Shown here: positions 9,011 through 19,555 of the stretch, piece after piece
Layout of the letters: the number at the start of each line of letters is the position of its first letter
Numbering within the stretch: position 1 is the first letter of the stretch
Assembly: GCF_016919165.1 (NCBI RefSeq)
Contig: NZ_JAFFPS010000021.1
Coordinates: 62,001 to 126,000 of the forward strand
Length of the DNA: 64,000 nucleotides
Source of the DNA: Leptospira chreensis
GTDB lineage: Bacteria > Spirochaetota > Leptospiria > Leptospirales > Leptospiraceae
Direction of reading: 5' to 3'
Notes under the pieces: generated by a model
Seen by the model: only the letters and a program-made list of their open reading frames with translations
What the model was told of the DNA's origin: nothing
Databases searched by the model: none
Position numbers and translations under genes: made by a program

Positions 9011-9241
9011 ATTCCCTCCGAACCAATGGTTCGCTTACTATAATGCAACTATCGTGCCAGGGAGAACCTGGCCCAAAAGGCAGGAATAGAGCCAAAGCAG
9101 GCCATTTAGAGAAGGAAGGAGAGGCCAAATTGCCTAAATAGTACGCAAAATGTTGATTTAGAAATAAATTGCCTAAAAAAGAGGTCCCGGGAAGAAATTA
9201 CGATTCGGAGAAGGATGAGGGTTAGTTGGGATTGGTAAGCA

Positions 9242-9454
9242 GGTGGAAAAGGAAACTCAGTTACCTTAGCGCGTCCCTTTCTTTTGCGTGTGGCTTACTA
9301 AATCAAGCCGGTGGAAAAAGAAACTCGCTTACCTTAGCGCGTCCCTTTCTTTTGTGTGCCGCTTTCTAAATCAAGCGGGTGGAAAAGGAAACCCACTTAC
9401 CTTCGTGAGTTCCTTTCTTTTGCGTGCAGCTTACTAAACAAACGGGTGGAAAAT
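9242..9454. repeat. three-and-a-bit copies of a 68-bp tandem repeat
   Basis: Units begin GGTGGAAAA at 9242, 9310 and 9378, with a truncated fourth start at 9445 that ends at the PBP gene's stop codon. Each unit has the order: GGTGGAAAARGAAAC, a variable 7-8 bp, TTACCTT, a GCGCG-like core, TCCCTTTCTTTTG, a variable stretch, then a CTAAA-CAAGC end. The A/G-rich start and the C/T-rich middle can pair weakly (AAAAGGAAA with TTTCTTTT), so each unit could fold. Copies differ at several positions, so this is an old or constrained repeat. The rest of the 9011-9454 gap shows no gene. Confidence 0.85.
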
Positions 9455-11872
9455 TTACTTCAATTCCTCATCTGAGATTTCTAGTTCTCTTTGGAGGAAG
9501 TCGGTGAGGTCCATAGAGCGGTAATGGTCACGGTCTCCATCACATTGTCTACCTCCAGGAACCGCAAGAGTTCGGCCAGCAATGGTAATCGGCTTTAAAA
9601 ATAAATTTCCAGTCAAAGGACAGTTAGGTCCTGGGGAAAGGCCATTGAAAGCACAAGTGGCACCCTTCACCACATCGGCAGGGATCTCTTCTGCCCGACC
9701 ATTGGGATAAAAAAGTGGGTATGGACCTTCGTTGTACCAGCGCGAGTAAATCTTTCCCCAAATCGGAGCTGCCACCCCAGCTGCTGTAACTCCTTTTCCC
9801 AAAGACAATGAGGATTTATCAAATCCCATCCATACAATGGACGTGTATTTCGGGTCGAATCCTGCATACCAAACATTGGTATAAGAAGAAGTAGATCCCG
9901 TTTTTCCACCGGACTCTCCTTTGTAGTTACCTTTGTCAGCGGCACGAAGGGCTTGTGTCGGAGTTCCCCCCATAGCCACACCAATTAACATTTGTTTAAT
10001 GATATATGCAGTCGCTTCAGGAATGATCTGGATGGATCCATTTTTTGCTTCTTCTGCAAGAGTTTCTTGAACTTCCTTCTCTTTGTTGTAAACAACAGTT
10101 CCACTTTGGTTTAAAACATAACGAACACTAAAAGGAATTACATCCTTTCCTTTGTTTGCAAGGATCGAATAACCAAGTGCCATCTCATAAGGAGTGAGTT
10201 CCGCAACACCAAGTGCCAAAGCAGGACCTGTAGGGAACCGAGCTTTATTGGCTTTTGTCACTTTTGATGCAAAATCAATCACGGCATCAGTCCCTGTTCT
10301 CATCAGCACTTGGACAGAAACGATATTCAACGATAAAGACAAAGCACGAGAAAGTGGAACCATCCCTCTGAAATCTCCAGAGATATCTTGCGGAGAATAT
10401 CCTTCACCTTCTTCTGTAATCGTTGTGAGAGGAGCATCCATAATTCCCGTTCCAGAACCAACGGCTCTATTTTGGATGGCTGCCGCATAAACAAAAGGTT
10501 TGAAGGCAGATCCGGTTTGGCGTCTTGCCTGCATGGCCCGGTTGAACTGATTTTTTGGAGAGAACCGGGAACCACCCACCATCGTTTGGATATAACCAGT
10601 TTGGTGGTCGATTGTGACAATGGCACCTTCTACGTGTAAGTTGGAAGAAAATACAAGAGAAGATCTTTGGAATTCTTTGACTGCCGAACTTTCGTTTTCC
10701 GAAGGAATAAAGTCAGTGAGAAGCTCGAGAGCCGGAGCCATTTCCTTTTCTAAATGAAGACGGAATACCTGTCTATCATCCAAACTGGTTACGTAAGGAA
10801 CTCCCACAGGAAAAATAGATCCAAATAAATTGTATAAAGAAACAAGGCCCCGGTCTGCCCTTCCCACATAACGGAAGTTTGCGCCAAATGCATATTTGTC
10901 TTGTTCAATTAGGCCTTTACGAAGTTCTTCTTCTGCGATCTCTTGTTTTCTAACATCAATCGTTGTATAAACACGTAGACCCCCAGTATATAAGGCCTCT
11001 TCTCCAAGTTCTTTCTCTAAAATTTGGCGCACCCATTCTGTAAAGTAAGGAGCTCTGTTTAGTTTTGCTCCCCAGGTAGAACGAGAAGGAGATTGTGTGA
11101 TGACCACTGGCCAATACCGATCCCAAAAATCATCGTGGATTTTTTGCACTTGGTCTTTCGGGATAAAACCATTTTTCGCCATAAGACCCAGGACCACCAT
11201 ATGAGCCTGTTTCGCTTCTTTGGGATTTTTAAAAGGGGAATATGTTACAGGAGCTTTAGGAAGCCTTGCAAGCATTGCCGCTTCCGCGATGCTTAAATCT
11301 CTTACATCTTTTTGAAAGTAAACATTGGCAGCGGAAGAAAGCCCTGTCGTTCCATGACCTAAATAAATTAGGTTAAAGTAAATTTCTAAAATTTCTTCTT
11401 TGGTATATTCTTGTTCAATTTGTAAGGTGAGGAGTGCTTCTAAGAATTTACGGCCAAAGGTTTTTTTCCTTTGTTGTAAGATGGTTTTTGCTAACTGTTG
11501 GGTGAGAGTGGATCCACCTTGTACAATCCGTCCGGCAAATACGTTTTTAATCGCGGCTCGAACAATGGCTAAAAAATCAATCCCAAAGTGGTTGAAAAAA
11601 TTATCATCCTCAACCGAAAGAAATGCATGAATCACATGAGGAGGAATGTCACTATATTTTAATAACTCTTGTTTATGGCGATAGAGTTCCGCAAACAAAA
11701 CTCCATTGGAATCATAGAGTTTGGTTGGAGTTGTGGGTTGGTATGAAGCCAACTTTTGTAACTCTTTTCCTTTGTTTACCTCGGAAAGGATATATCCAAA
11801 AAAGAAACCACCGAGGAGGGCAATGCTAAAGAATGTAGTGATAGTGATTCGAAGTGTTTTTTCTTTGTTCAT
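9455..11872 (-). CDS. class A penicillin-binding protein (PBP1A type)
   Basis: Bifunctional cell-wall enzyme that polymerises glycan strands and cross-links peptides; inner membrane, active domains in the periplasm. 805 residues. A transmembrane anchor spans residues 9-29. The glycosyltransferase (GT51) domain has [13 protein letters not shown] with catalytic Glu88, then [11 protein letters not shown] and [13 protein letters not shown]. The transpeptidase domain has the SxxK nucleophile Ser455 (SAFK), an SxN motif in SLSLNIV and KTG in [13 protein letters not shown] Cys-containing C-terminal tail follows ([14 protein letters not shown]). Only 4 bp separate it from the metallo-hydrolase gene upstream, so the two are likely cotranscribed. 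Confidence 0.96.
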   Translation of the reverse strand: MNKEKTLRITITTFFSIALLGGFFFGYILSEVNKGKELQKLASYQPTTPTKLYDSNGVLFAELYRHKQELLKYSDIPPHVIHAFLSVEDDNFFNHFGIDFLAIVRAAIKNVFAGRIVQGGSTLTQQLAKTILQQRKKTFGRKFLEALLTLQIEQEYTKEEILEIYFNLIYLGHGTTGLSSAANVYFQKDVRDLSIAEAAMLARLPKAPVTYSPFKNPKEAKQAHMVVLGLMAKNGFIPKDQVQKIHDDFWDRYWPVVITQSPSRSTWGAKLNRAPYFTEWVRQILEKELGEEALYTGGLRVYTTIDVRKQEIAEEELRKGLIEQDKYAFGANFRYVGRADRGLVSLYNLFGSIFPVGVPYVTSLDDRQVFRLHLEKEMAPALELLTDFIPSENESSAVKEFQRSSLVFSSNLHVEGAIVTIDHQTGYIQTMVGGSRFSPKNQFNRAMQARRQTGSAFKPFVYAAAIQNRAVGSGTGIMDAPLTTITEEGEGYSPQDISGDFRGMVPLSRALSLSLNIVSVQVLMRTGTDAVIDFASKVTKANKARFPTGPALALGVAELTPYEMALGYSILANKGKDVIPFSVRYVLNQSGTVVYNKEKEVQETLAEEAKNGSIQIIPEATAYIIKQMLIGVAMGGTPTQALRAADKGNYKGESGGKTGSTSSYTNVWYAGFDPKYTSIVWMGFDKSSLSLGKGVTAAGVAAPIWGKIYSRWYNEGPYPLFYPNGRAEEIPADVVKGATCAFNGLSPGPNCPLTGNLFLKPITIAGRTLAVPGGRQCDGDRDHYRSMDLTDFLQRELEISDEELK

Positions 11873-11876
11873 AATA

Positions 11877-12824
11877 TTATAGGTGGAATCGCAATCCTTC
11901 CCTTGCTAAATGAATTTTTAATTTTTTTTCGCCTAACTGCTCTTTGTGGAGTTTGGCATCATTATAAATTTCGTAAATTTTTTCATCTGAGTAACTTGGC
12001 TCATGATGAGTGAGAACTAAATTTTTGACTCTCCAAGAAGAGGCACAGTTCACAGACATAGTATATGCAGTATGACCCCAATCAAACTTTGAAAAAGATT
12101 CGTCTAACGTGTATTGGGTGTCGAGTATCAGTAAATCAGCATCGGCAAAAAATGGATGGCATTCATGGATTAAGTCCATATCAGCTCCGGTAAACTCGGC
12201 GTCTGTTGCAAAGATAAAAATTTTGCCTGCCCGGTTTGTAAACTTATAAGCAAAGGATCCGCCTGGGTGTTTCAGCGGGTAACACTCCACCTTCATACCG
12301 GAAGCAAATTCCAAAACATCTCCTGGAAAGAAAAGTTTGAAGTCTTTGGCAGAACCTGTCCCATCCAAAGGAACCGGAAAATATTCAGGTTCTTGTTGTT
12401 TCTGGAGACGAGACTCCAAATCTGAATAAGGAGAATAAAAATTAAGTAAGAAGTCAGGAAAGTAAATGGGTTTGAAAAAGGGAAGGCCTTGGATATGGTC
12501 CCAATGGGTATGGGTGATAAAGAAAGAGATTGTCCTTTTTAATTTACTGGAAAGGTATTCTGAGATGAGTTCGTCTCCCAAATTCCGAAGTCCCGTTCCC
12601 ATATCCAAAATGTAGATTTCTCCCTCGTCGTCCGTGACAGAAACACAAGTTGTGTCTGATCCTGTGACAAATTTGAGATGGTAAGGGAGGTCTTGCCAAA
12701 ACTCATCCGCCGATATACCAGCCCCCGTTTGCCTGTAGAGGTCTAGAATATCGGTAATTTTTTTGCGGTAGTCTTGGTTTCGGAGGGGGCTCGCTATGGA
12801 GCCGCGGACTCCGTAGAGTTGCAC
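11877..12824 (-). CDS. metallo-beta-lactamase-fold hydrolase
   Basis: Zinc-dependent hydrolase of the metallo-beta-lactamase fold, cytosolic. It has the HxHxDH signature in [10 protein letters not shown], a distal His in [10 protein letters not shown], the metal Asp in FATDAEFTG, the His in DWGHTAY and [10 protein letters not shown] near the C-terminus. [10 protein letters not shown] at the start is typical of the subfamily related to RNase Z or phosphodiesterase-like proteins. I prefer the GTG at 12824, because GAGGAAG lies just upstream and the fold begins there; a TTG at 12869 would add 15 residues. It is followed after 4 bp by the PBP gene. Substrate unknown. Confidence 0.85.
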   Translation of the reverse strand: MQLYGVRGSIASPLRNQDYRKKITDILDLYRQTGAGISADEFWQDLPYHLKFVTGSDTTCVSVTDDEGEIYILDMGTGLRNLGDELISEYLSSKLKRTISFFITHTHWDHIQGLPFFKPIYFPDFLLNFYSPYSDLESRLQKQQEPEYFPVPLDGTGSAKDFKLFFPGDVLEFASGMKVECYPLKHPGGSFAYKFTNRAGKIFIFATDAEFTGADMDLIHECHPFFADADLLILDTQYTLDESFSKFDWGHTAYTMSVNCASSWRVKNLVLTHHEPSYSDEKIYEIYNDAKLHKEQLGEKKLKIHLAREGLRFHL

Positions 12825-12888
12825 AATCACTTCCTCGATGCTAGGAAATCGACTTTCCTTGTCACTCAAGATTTGCGACCTTGAATTT

Positions 12889-13713
12889 ATGGCCTCTCGT
12901 TACCCAGGATATGAACTCCGATTTGGACCTCCGATGGTTCCCGTTGTACGCACTCTCATCATTATCAATGCAGTTTTATTTCTCCTGCAGATGGCAACGA
13001 AATTGGCTTTCCATTCTCCGATTATGGAACTCTACTTCGGCCTCACGCCAGAGCTTGTTTTTAGTGGTTGGGTCTGGCAACTCCTGAGTTATGCCTTCCT
13101 CCACGGAAGTTTTCTTCATATACTTTTTAATATGCTGAGTCTTTGGATGTTTGGTTCAGAACTTGCGGAAGTTTGGGGAGAACGTGCCTTTTTAAAATTC
13201 TATTTATTCACTGCCTTTTTAGGAGGCATCGGCACCGTGCTTGCTCAATTTTTTGGCATTCCGCAAGGCCTTGTGGTTGGCGCCAGTGCCAGTATTTATG
13301 GTCTGCTTGTGGCTTATGCGATGACTTGGCCCAATCGTGAACTTCTTGTTTTTCTCATTTTTCCCATGCGAGCCAAATACTTTGTAATGATTGTAATGCT
13401 TATGGTTCTTTTTGCCCAAGGAGAACGAGTGGCACACTTTGCTCACTTAGGGGGAGCCATCGGAGGTTTATTCTTAATGAAAGTTTACACTGGATGGAAA
13501 AAGAAAGTGGGTTCCCTTCCTACCTGGTCCCTTTCGCGTTACTTACAAAAACGTAGATTTTTAAGATACCAAGAGGAAATGGCAAAAAGGGAAAATGCAA
13601 AAACAAAAGTGGATGAACTTTTGGAAAAAATTTCCAAAAATGGAATGGATTCTCTTTCTCGTAGCGAACGAAAGTTTTTAAACGAAGCTTCACAGAAATA
13701 TTTCAACGAGTGA
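12889..13713 (+). CDS. rhomboid-family intramembrane serine protease
   Basis: Polytopic membrane protease that cuts substrates within or near the lipid bilayer. 274 residues from the ATG at 12889. Visible family marks are HILFNMLSLWMFG (oxyanion-side His77 and Asn81), nucleophile Ser133 in GASASIYGLL, and catalytic His186 in AHLGGAIGG. The usual GxSG is GASA here, so the Gly after the Ser is replaced by Ala; the catalytic pair remains. A charged cytoplasmic tail of about 70 residues follows. The GTGA overlap with lplA shows translational coupling. Confidence 0.9.
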   Translation: MASRYPGYELRFGPPMVPVVRTLIIINAVLFLLQMATKLAFHSPIMELYFGLTPELVFSGWVWQLLSYAFLHGSFLHILFNMLSLWMFGSELAEVWGERAFLKFYLFTAFLGGIGTVLAQFFGIPQGLVVGASASIYGLLVAYAMTWPNRELLVFLIFPMRAKYFVMIVMLMVLFAQGERVAHFAHLGGAIGGLFLMKVYTGWKKKVGSLPTWSLSRYLQKRRFLRYQEEMAKRENAKTKVDELLEKISKNGMDSLSRSERKFLNEASQKYFNE

Positions 13714-14579
13714 ATTCTAAGGTATTTTATTTTCCGCAAATTCCCCCAAGATCACCTTACTACAATTTGGCGATTGAGGAGGCATTGTCTCTCCAGTTGG
13801 TAAGTCAAAATATCACTGCGGGAGTTAGGCTCTGGAAAAATCCAGATTCCATCATTCTCGGACTTTCGGAAAATCCATTCCGCAATATCAAAGAAGAAGT
13901 GGTAAACAGATATGAAACGGAAGCCCGCACCAAGGGATTCCAGAAAAAACCAAAACCTAATTTTTGTTATATTGCCAGACGGGCTTCGGGAGGGGGAACC
14001 GTATTTCATTCCCTCACAGGAAATATAAATTATTCTATCTATGTGAATCTAAACGAAAGAAAAGAACTCTTTCCGGTCAAAGATTCCTATGATATTTTAC
14101 TCGGTATTGTTGCCAAATCTTTGGCAAGACAAAACATCCATTGTTCCCCCAAAGGGAAATCCGATTTGGTTTTAGAAAAAAATGGAATCTTTAAAAAGAT
14201 TTCCGGCAATGCTCAGTTTCGCAAACGCAACTGCATTGTCCAACATGGCACTTTGATTTTGGAAGAAACCTTAATTGAAAGAGTGGCCGAAGTCCTCCAC
14301 CATCCGCCGGAAGAACCCGATTATCGCAAAGAAAGAAGCCATAAAGAGTTTCTCACAGCCCTGCCCGATTTTTTTTCGGAAAGTATTTGGGCAAAAGATA
14401 TCGTACGGGAAGTTTTTTCCTATTTAGGAGAACCAGATCCAGAAGATTTTTCAAAAATTTCCTTCTTTGGCCGAGACTTTTCTACTTTTCGGAAACTCGT
14501 GCTCCAAGAATCTGAATCTATTCGTAAGAAGAAATACCAAAATCCAGAATATACACTCCATAGAGAAATTCCCACATGA
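13710..14579 (+). CDS. lplA: lipoate-protein ligase A family protein
   Basis: Attaches lipoate, or transfers octanoyl, to the E2/GcvH domains of lipoyl-dependent complexes. The GTG start at 13710 overlaps the rhomboid stop (GTGA). The 289 residues contain [11 protein letters not shown], the lipoate-loop [12 protein letters not shown] near residue 91, [12 protein letters not shown] with the essential Lys region, and QHGTLILEE. There is no large accessory domain, though the C-terminal 70 residues could be a reduced one. It overlaps glyA by ATGA. Lipoate and glycine/serine metabolism meet in the glycine cleavage system, which may explain the pairing. Confidence 0.88.
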   Translation: MNSKVFYFPQIPPRSPYYNLAIEEALSLQLVSQNITAGVRLWKNPDSIILGLSENPFRNIKEEVVNRYETEARTKGFQKKPKPNFCYIARRASGGGTVFHSLTGNINYSIYVNLNERKELFPVKDSYDILLGIVAKSLARQNIHCSPKGKSDLVLEKNGIFKKISGNAQFRKRNCIVQHGTLILEETLIERVAEVLHHPPEEPDYRKERSHKEFLTALPDFFSESIWAKDIVREVFSYLGEPDPEDFSKISFFGRDFSTFRKLVLQESESIRKKKYQNPEYTLHREIPT

Positions 14580-15826
14580 GTTATTTAGAAAAACAAGATC
14601 CTGAAGTTTACGCTGCATTAAAAAAAGAAGACGAACGCCAAGAACATTCCCTCGAAATGATTGCGAGTGAAAACTTTGTTTCGCGTCCCGTTCTCGAAGC
14701 CTACCATTCCACTCTCACTAATAAATATGCGGAAGGGTATCCTGGAAAACGTTATTACAATGGTTGTGAAAACGCAGACAAAGTCGAAGAACTAGCCATC
14801 GCAAGAGCAAAAAAAATGTTCGGAGCTGAATACGCAAACGTTCAACCGCATAGCGGGGCTCAGGCGAATATGGCGGTATTTCTTGCGACTCTTGAACCAG
14901 GAGATAGTTTCCTTGGTATGAATTTGGCGCATGGTGGCCACCTAACTCATGGTAGTGCGGTCAATATCAGCGGAAAATATTTTAAACCAATCCCTTATGG
15001 AGTGGATGAAAAAACAGAAACCATCAATTACGATGAAGTGGCAAAACTTGCCAAAGAACACAAACCAAAACTCATTGTTGTCGGTGCCTCCGCTTATCCA
15101 AGAACCATTGATTTTAATAAATTCAAAGAAATTGCGAATGGAATCGGTGCCAAGATTATGGCCGACATTGCACATATCTCAGGTCTTGTAGTTGCTGGTG
15201 AACACCCAAGTCCGATTGGTGTTTGTGACTTTGTTACTACCACCACTCATAAAACATTACGTGGACCAAGAGGGGGACTGATCCTTTCCTCTAGTGAACA
15301 TGAAAAGATTTTAAACTCAAGAGTATTCCCTGGAATCCAAGGGGGACCTCTTATGCATGTGATTGCTGCCAAAGCAGTTGCTTTCGGTGAAGCACTCCAG
15401 CCGGATTTTAAAACTTATATCCAACAAGTGGTAAAGAACGCGAAAGTTCTTGCGGATACATTTCAAAAACGTGGATTCCGAGTGGTGTCTGGAGGAACGG
15501 ACAACCATATCGTTCTTTTAGATGTTTCCGTAAAAGGACTTACAGGAAACGACGCTGCCAATGGCCTAGATCATATCGGTGTGACTGTAAATAAAAACGC
15601 GATTCCATTTGATAAAAATCCGCCGGCAGTCGCTTCGGGAATTCGTCTCGGAACACCAGCCCTCACCACTCGTGGACTAAAAGAAAAAGAAATCGAAGCG
15701 GTTGGAAATTTAATCTGTGATTACCTAGATCATTTTGGTGATGCCACTTGGGAATCCAAAGTGAAAGCTGGTGTGAAAGAAATCACTTCCGCTTTCCCGA
15801 TGAATCATTTCCGATTGGAAGATTAA
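14576..15826 (+). CDS. glyA: serine hydroxymethyltransferase
   Basis: PLP enzyme that converts serine and tetrahydrofolate to glycine and 5,10-methylene-THF; main source of one-carbon units. 416 residues, the standard length. Signatures: [42 protein letters not shown], the PLP-binding Lys in [14 protein letters not shown] (about residue 228), and [19 protein letters not shown]. It starts in an ATGA overlap with lplA and ends in a 4-bp overlap with the convergent NRDE gene, leaving no room for a terminator between them. Confidence 0.98.
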   Translation: MSYLEKQDPEVYAALKKEDERQEHSLEMIASENFVSRPVLEAYHSTLTNKYAEGYPGKRYYNGCENADKVEELAIARAKKMFGAEYANVQPHSGAQANMAVFLATLEPGDSFLGMNLAHGGHLTHGSAVNISGKYFKPIPYGVDEKTETINYDEVAKLAKEHKPKLIVVGASAYPRTIDFNKFKEIANGIGAKIMADIAHISGLVVAGEHPSPIGVCDFVTTTTHKTLRGPRGGLILSSSEHEKILNSRVFPGIQGGPLMHVIAAKAVAFGEALQPDFKTYIQQVVKNAKVLADTFQKRGFRVVSGGTDNHIVLLDVSVKGLTGNDAANGLDHIGVTVNKNAIPFDKNPPAVASGIRLGTPALTTRGLKEKEIEAVGNLICDYLDHFGDATWESKVKAGVKEITSAFPMNHFRLED

Positions 15827-16626
15827 GATTCGTTAAACGATAAAACCTCTCTCCGTTCCGTAAATTCATTAGAAAGCGGATCGGAGAAAGTGCGCTCTAC
15901 TACCTCCACCGATTCCTTTCCATAAAATACTAAAGTCGAAGCCCTGGTTCCATAACCGGGAACACGAATTCGTATCGAAGATAAATACCTTTCTTTTTCC
16001 AATCCAATCCCTGTATCGGGAAGAAGTGAGTCCTCACTGACAAGATCGGAATTGGCCAACCAGTGAAAAAATTCGGTTGTGACATTTTTCGTCCAGTCCT
16101 GATCTTTTGGAAAAGAATCAAACACTTGTTTAACGGCAAGTTTTAACTTTTCTGTTTTGGGCCAAACCGTATTCCAATTGGCATTACTCACCGCATGAAA
16201 CCCTGGTTCTAAAATCTCAGACTGCAAAGGATCCCCACCTACATAACTTGCCACTCCTCCATCAAAAACAAATAAATTAAAACCCTCATACTCCTTGGCA
16301 GTTCGTAAAACTTCCTCCCGGTACTGGTTGGCATTCACTTCCTTGGATGACTTTAAAAAATCCAAAACAAGTCCACCTCGAGACTTTGGATTCGAATGAG
16401 GCGGTAACTTTAGATTGCGCACATTGGTAAGAAAGGCTACCTTTCCTTGCGAATTCACACCGAGCCAAGTTCCCCCTGCTTTTAAATCTTTCCCCGCAAG
16501 GATTTTAGGATTCGATTCCCAATGGTGGAGAGATTCAGTGGGTCTTCCAAAAAATTCGTCTCTGTTCGACACAATCACAAGAGGGAATTCGGGGTGAACC
16601 CTGTAGGCAATCACAACTAGGCACAT
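15823..16626 (-). CDS. NRDE-family protein (TANGO2-like)
   Basis: Member of the NRDE family, whose eukaryotic relative is TANGO2. It begins MCLVVIAY with Cys2, and has the family-naming NRDE in [13 protein letters not shown] (about residue 20) and [21 protein letters not shown]. The N-terminal Cys and Ntn-like layout suggest an N-terminal-nucleophile fold. 267 residues. The molecular function in bacteria is not established. It is convergent with glyA, overlapping by 4 bp. Confidence 0.88.
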   Translation of the reverse strand: MCLVVIAYRVHPEFPLVIVSNRDEFFGRPTESLHHWESNPKILAGKDLKAGGTWLGVNSQGKVAFLTNVRNLKLPPHSNPKSRGGLVLDFLKSSKEVNANQYREEVLRTAKEYEGFNLFVFDGGVASYVGGDPLQSEILEPGFHAVSNANWNTVWPKTEKLKLAVKQVFDSFPKDQDWTKNVTTEFFHWLANSDLVSEDSLLPDTGIGLEKERYLSSIRIRVPGYGTRASTLVFYGKESVEVVERTFSDPLSNEFTERREVLSFNES

Positions 16627-16730
16627 GAGAATTCAAATGCCTGAAGAAGATGGCAAAAGAAAGCGAAAAACCTGGGAAATATTTGGATTGAACGCCAAAA
16701 ACCATATTAAATCATGAATTGCATTACGAT

Positions 16731-17342
16731 ATGAAAGCATTGGAAGCCACAAAAGCCGTCTCTATTTTCCAGGAATCCGTTCTGGATTGGCATAAAAAAG
16801 AAGCCCCACACCCAAATCCTTACCCAGAAGGAAGTCTTGAGTCCACTCTCTACCAAAAGAACCACATCGATACCATCCAATGGCATATTGAAGACGAAAT
16901 CCGAAGGCCGGACATTGCTTTGGAAGATGTCGTAACACTCAAACGACGGATCGACAAACTAAACCAAGACAGAACTGATATGGTGGAAAAACTCGATGAC
17001 TTTGCCATCGAAATGTTTCGCTCCGTTACGCCAAAACCAAATGCTCGTTTGAATTCAGAATCTCCTGCATGGTTACTCGATCGGATGAGTATCTTGGAAC
17101 TCAAAATCTACCATATGGAAGAACAGGTTTCGAGAAAAGATGATTCAGCGACCAAAGAACATATAGCAAAATGCCAAGCAAAACTAGACATTCTCCTAGA
17201 CCAAAGGGAAGATTTGAAAAAATGTTTGGACGAACTTTTTCTTGACTATGCGGAAGGAACGAAACGAGTCAAAGTCTATCGTCAAATGAAGATGTATAAT
17301 GACCAGAATCTAAATCCGTCATTGTATAAGAATCAAAAATGA
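16731..17342 (+). CDS. DUF4254-family protein
   Basis: 203 residues, helical and soluble. I chose the ATG at 16731 (MKALEATKAVSIFQ); a TTG at 16719 is also in frame. The layout ESVLDWHKKEAPHPNPY, then KNHIDTIQWHIEDEIRRPDI, then an alternating helical region with LNSESPAWLLDRMSILELKIYHM, fits DUF4254 as I know it, a family commonly found beside LPS glycosyltransferases. The stop overlaps the heptosyltransferase start (ATGA), so the products are likely made together. Its biochemical role is unknown. Confidence 0.78.
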   Translation: MKALEATKAVSIFQESVLDWHKKEAPHPNPYPEGSLESTLYQKNHIDTIQWHIEDEIRRPDIALEDVVTLKRRIDKLNQDRTDMVEKLDDFAIEMFRSVTPKPNARLNSESPAWLLDRMSILELKIYHMEEQVSRKDDSATKEHIAKCQAKLDILLDQREDLKKCLDELFLDYAEGTKRVKVYRQMKMYNDQNLNPSLYKNQK

Positions 17343-18397
17343 CAAACCTCTTAGTACTACGATTTTCGGCAATGGGGGATGTGGCTTTAATGACACCTGC
17401 TCTGATTGCCATTGCAGCTAAATATTCCAATATTCAGCTGACAGTTGTTACTAGAGGAAACTTCGCACCATTTTTCTATAATATTCCTAATTTAAATGTC
17501 TTAGGAATGAATCTAAAAAAATACAAAGGGATTTTGGGTCTTTGGAGGATGTATCGTGACATTGCCAAACTGGGACCTTTCGGTCATGTCATCGACTTAC
17601 ATGGATCTGTTCGTTCACGATTCATTGCCTTTCTTTTTCGCAGCCAAGGTGTACCCTATTCCAAAATCATCAAAGGTCGCCGCGAAAAGTTAAAACAAAC
17701 AAGACGTTATAATAAAAAATTAAACCAACTCCCCCACACCGTCGAACGTTATTTAAACGTATTTCGTAAAGCAGGCTTTGATGCTCCCGTTCGCAAAGGC
17801 CCATGGCTCAATGTGGATGGAGAATCTAAAATTTATGCCAAAGACTTTTTGAAATCGGTAGGCATCGATAAAAAGGAAGGACAATGGTTTGGGTTTGCAC
17901 CCTTTGCCGGACATGCTCTCAAAGAATGGAGTTTTGAAAAATGCAAACGTCTGGTGGAAGTATTACTCGATGAATTTCCAGATTGCAACGTATTCCTGTT
18001 TGGTGGAAAAGATGAAGCCAAAGAATTAGAAATCCTTCGTGACAAGCAAAAGCGCGCTCATATTGTCCAAGGTGGAAATTTAGGAATTCGCGGGGAACTT
18101 GGGATTATGGACCGCTTAGATGTAATGATTGGAATGGATAGTTCCAACGTTCACATTGCAGCCCTTCTTAAAAAACCAGTGATTGGAATTTATGGGACCA
18201 CTCACCCCCTTTCTGGATTTGGACCTTTTGCCCAAGAAGATTCGGGAGTTTTGCAAGTGGACTTACCATGTAGGCCTTGTTCCATTTATGGAAATACCAA
18301 ATGTTGGCGAGGGGATCATGCTTGTATGGAACTGATTGACCCACTAGACGTTGTTCGTCGAATTCGACTGATCCAAAATGTAAATACACTTTGGTGA
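17339..18397 (+). CDS. glycosyltransferase family 9 (heptosyltransferase-like)
   Basis: GT-B-fold enzyme related to ADP-heptose:LPS heptosyltransferases, acting at the cytosolic face of the inner membrane on lipopolysaccharide core. 352 residues. Visible: LLVLRFSAMGDVALMTPAL at the N-terminus (acceptor-site loop), VIDLHGSVRSRF, FAPFAGHALKEWSFEKCKRL, and the nucleotide-sugar motif MDRLDVMIGMDSSNVHIAALLKKPVIGIYGTTHP. It shares an ATGA overlap with the DUF4254 gene. The actual sugar transferred is not determinable. Confidence 0.9.
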   Translation: MTNLLVLRFSAMGDVALMTPALIAIAAKYSNIQLTVVTRGNFAPFFYNIPNLNVLGMNLKKYKGILGLWRMYRDIAKLGPFGHVIDLHGSVRSRFIAFLFRSQGVPYSKIIKGRREKLKQTRRYNKKLNQLPHTVERYLNVFRKAGFDAPVRKGPWLNVDGESKIYAKDFLKSVGIDKKEGQWFGFAPFAGHALKEWSFEKCKRLVEVLLDEFPDCNVFLFGGKDEAKELEILRDKQKRAHIVQGGNLGIRGELGIMDRLDVMIGMDSSNVHIAALLKKPVIGIYGTTHPLSGFGPFAQEDSGVLQVDLPCRPCSIYGNTKCWRGDHACMELIDPLDVVRRIRLIQNVNTLW

Positions 18398-18442
18398 TTT
18401 ACGTAAACCTCTAAGCAGAACCTAAAAAATAAGGAGACTTCG

Positions 18443-19555
18443 ATGTTATTCCAACAGGAAAAGATGACTTCAACGTTTCCTAAGAAGATTCAATTCAAAC
18501 TAAGTTTCTCCTCGTTCTTTCCTGTAAGGATTCATCTCCCTGTGTATCGAACCATCCAGAAAGTATATTTTATTCTTCCCGTTACAGTTTGTATTTTCCT
18601 TTCTCTGATTTCTTTTCCCGCACAAGCCCAAGCAGAAGATTTTACTTCCGAGTTCCAAGTGGTCCATCTCCCTTCCCCAAACAAGGCCGATTACGAAGAA
18701 CAAATCAAATGCCAAGACTTGTATTGTAAAAAAATTCCTTATACAGAAGACGGAAAGTATTTGGCCGAGGTGTGGGAAGAACTGGGGAAAAACGGTGGGA
18801 AGGTGGTCGTGGATTATTTAGATTCCCCACTTTCTCTCAGTGAATCGCGGATGGATGATATCACCGAATATTTACGTGAAATTGCAAGAAGAGACGGTCA
18901 TGTCAGCTTAGAACCATTTTATATCGCTTCCAGAGGGATTGGCTTTACAGATGTTCCCATCGTTAAGGATGTTTTTGGACTGAGTTATAATTTATACAAA
19001 CGGATTCGTTCTGCGATCAAATTTGGTCGTATGGGTCATTACAACGCCAAGGTTCTTTACCATCCGACAACAGGTAAAGTGTTACAGGTTTTTTTCTTCC
19101 ATAAAAACTATGGGAACTTATGTAACACAGTGTATTCCACTTGTGATCGTATCGAATACATCGATGATGAACTCTTTGACAAACAACTTTCTTTAAGACT
19201 TGGTGATTCCCATTCTCGAGGAATCGAAGTTAGGTTCAACCAAACACCGGCCATCCTTCCGCAAATGAAATTGGATATTGGAAATCTTTTGGACACCAAC
19301 AGGTCAGCTAGACTTTACAAATGGCTCATCATAACAAAAAAAACAGATACGAAAACGGTGACTCGAGAACGGTTTTTGGGAGTGGAACTTGCGATCAAAG
19401 CACTCGATTATACATTGAGTGCCTATGAGATTGTAGAGACCATCCAACTCTATATGCCTGCTCGTAGCAAACAGGCCGAAGTGGTTTATGAAGATACAGA
19501 AGAAGGTCGTATCCTTAAGTCTGTGATTTTTTATCCAGCTCCGGATAAAGATTAG
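18443..19555 (+). CDS. exported protein of unknown function
   Basis: 370 residues with an AAGGAG ribosome-binding site 8 bp before the ATG. The N-terminus is long: a charged, amphipathic leader of about 45 residues precedes a hydrophobic segment (about 45-60) and an AQAQA-ED signal-peptidase-like site. The mature part has four Cys (IKCQDLYCKK and NLCNTVYSTCDR) that could form two disulfides. I recognise no domain. The 3' end overlaps the convergent membrane-protein gene by 41 bp. It probably acts in the periplasm or outer membrane. Confidence 0.7.
   Translation: MLFQQEKMTSTFPKKIQFKLSFSSFFPVRIHLPVYRTIQKVYFILPVTVCIFLSLISFPAQAQAEDFTSEFQVVHLPSPNKADYEEQIKCQDLYCKKIPYTEDGKYLAEVWEELGKNGGKVVVDYLDSPLSLSESRMDDITEYLREIARRDGHVSLEPFYIASRGIGFTDVPIVKDVFGLSYNLYKRIRSAIKFGRMGHYNAKVLYHPTTGKVLQVFFFHKNYGNLCNTVYSTCDRIEYIDDELFDKQLSLRLGDSHSRGIEVRFNQTPAILPQMKLDIGNLLDTNRSARLYKWLIITKKTDTKTVTRERFLGVELAIKALDYTLSAYEIVETIQLYMPARSKQAEVVYEDTEEGRILKSVIFYPAPDKD

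Noticed and set aside
9242..9454. 68-bp repeats as a CRISPR array
   Set aside because: The whole unit is similar, including the spacers, the copies are imperfect, and no cas genes are present.
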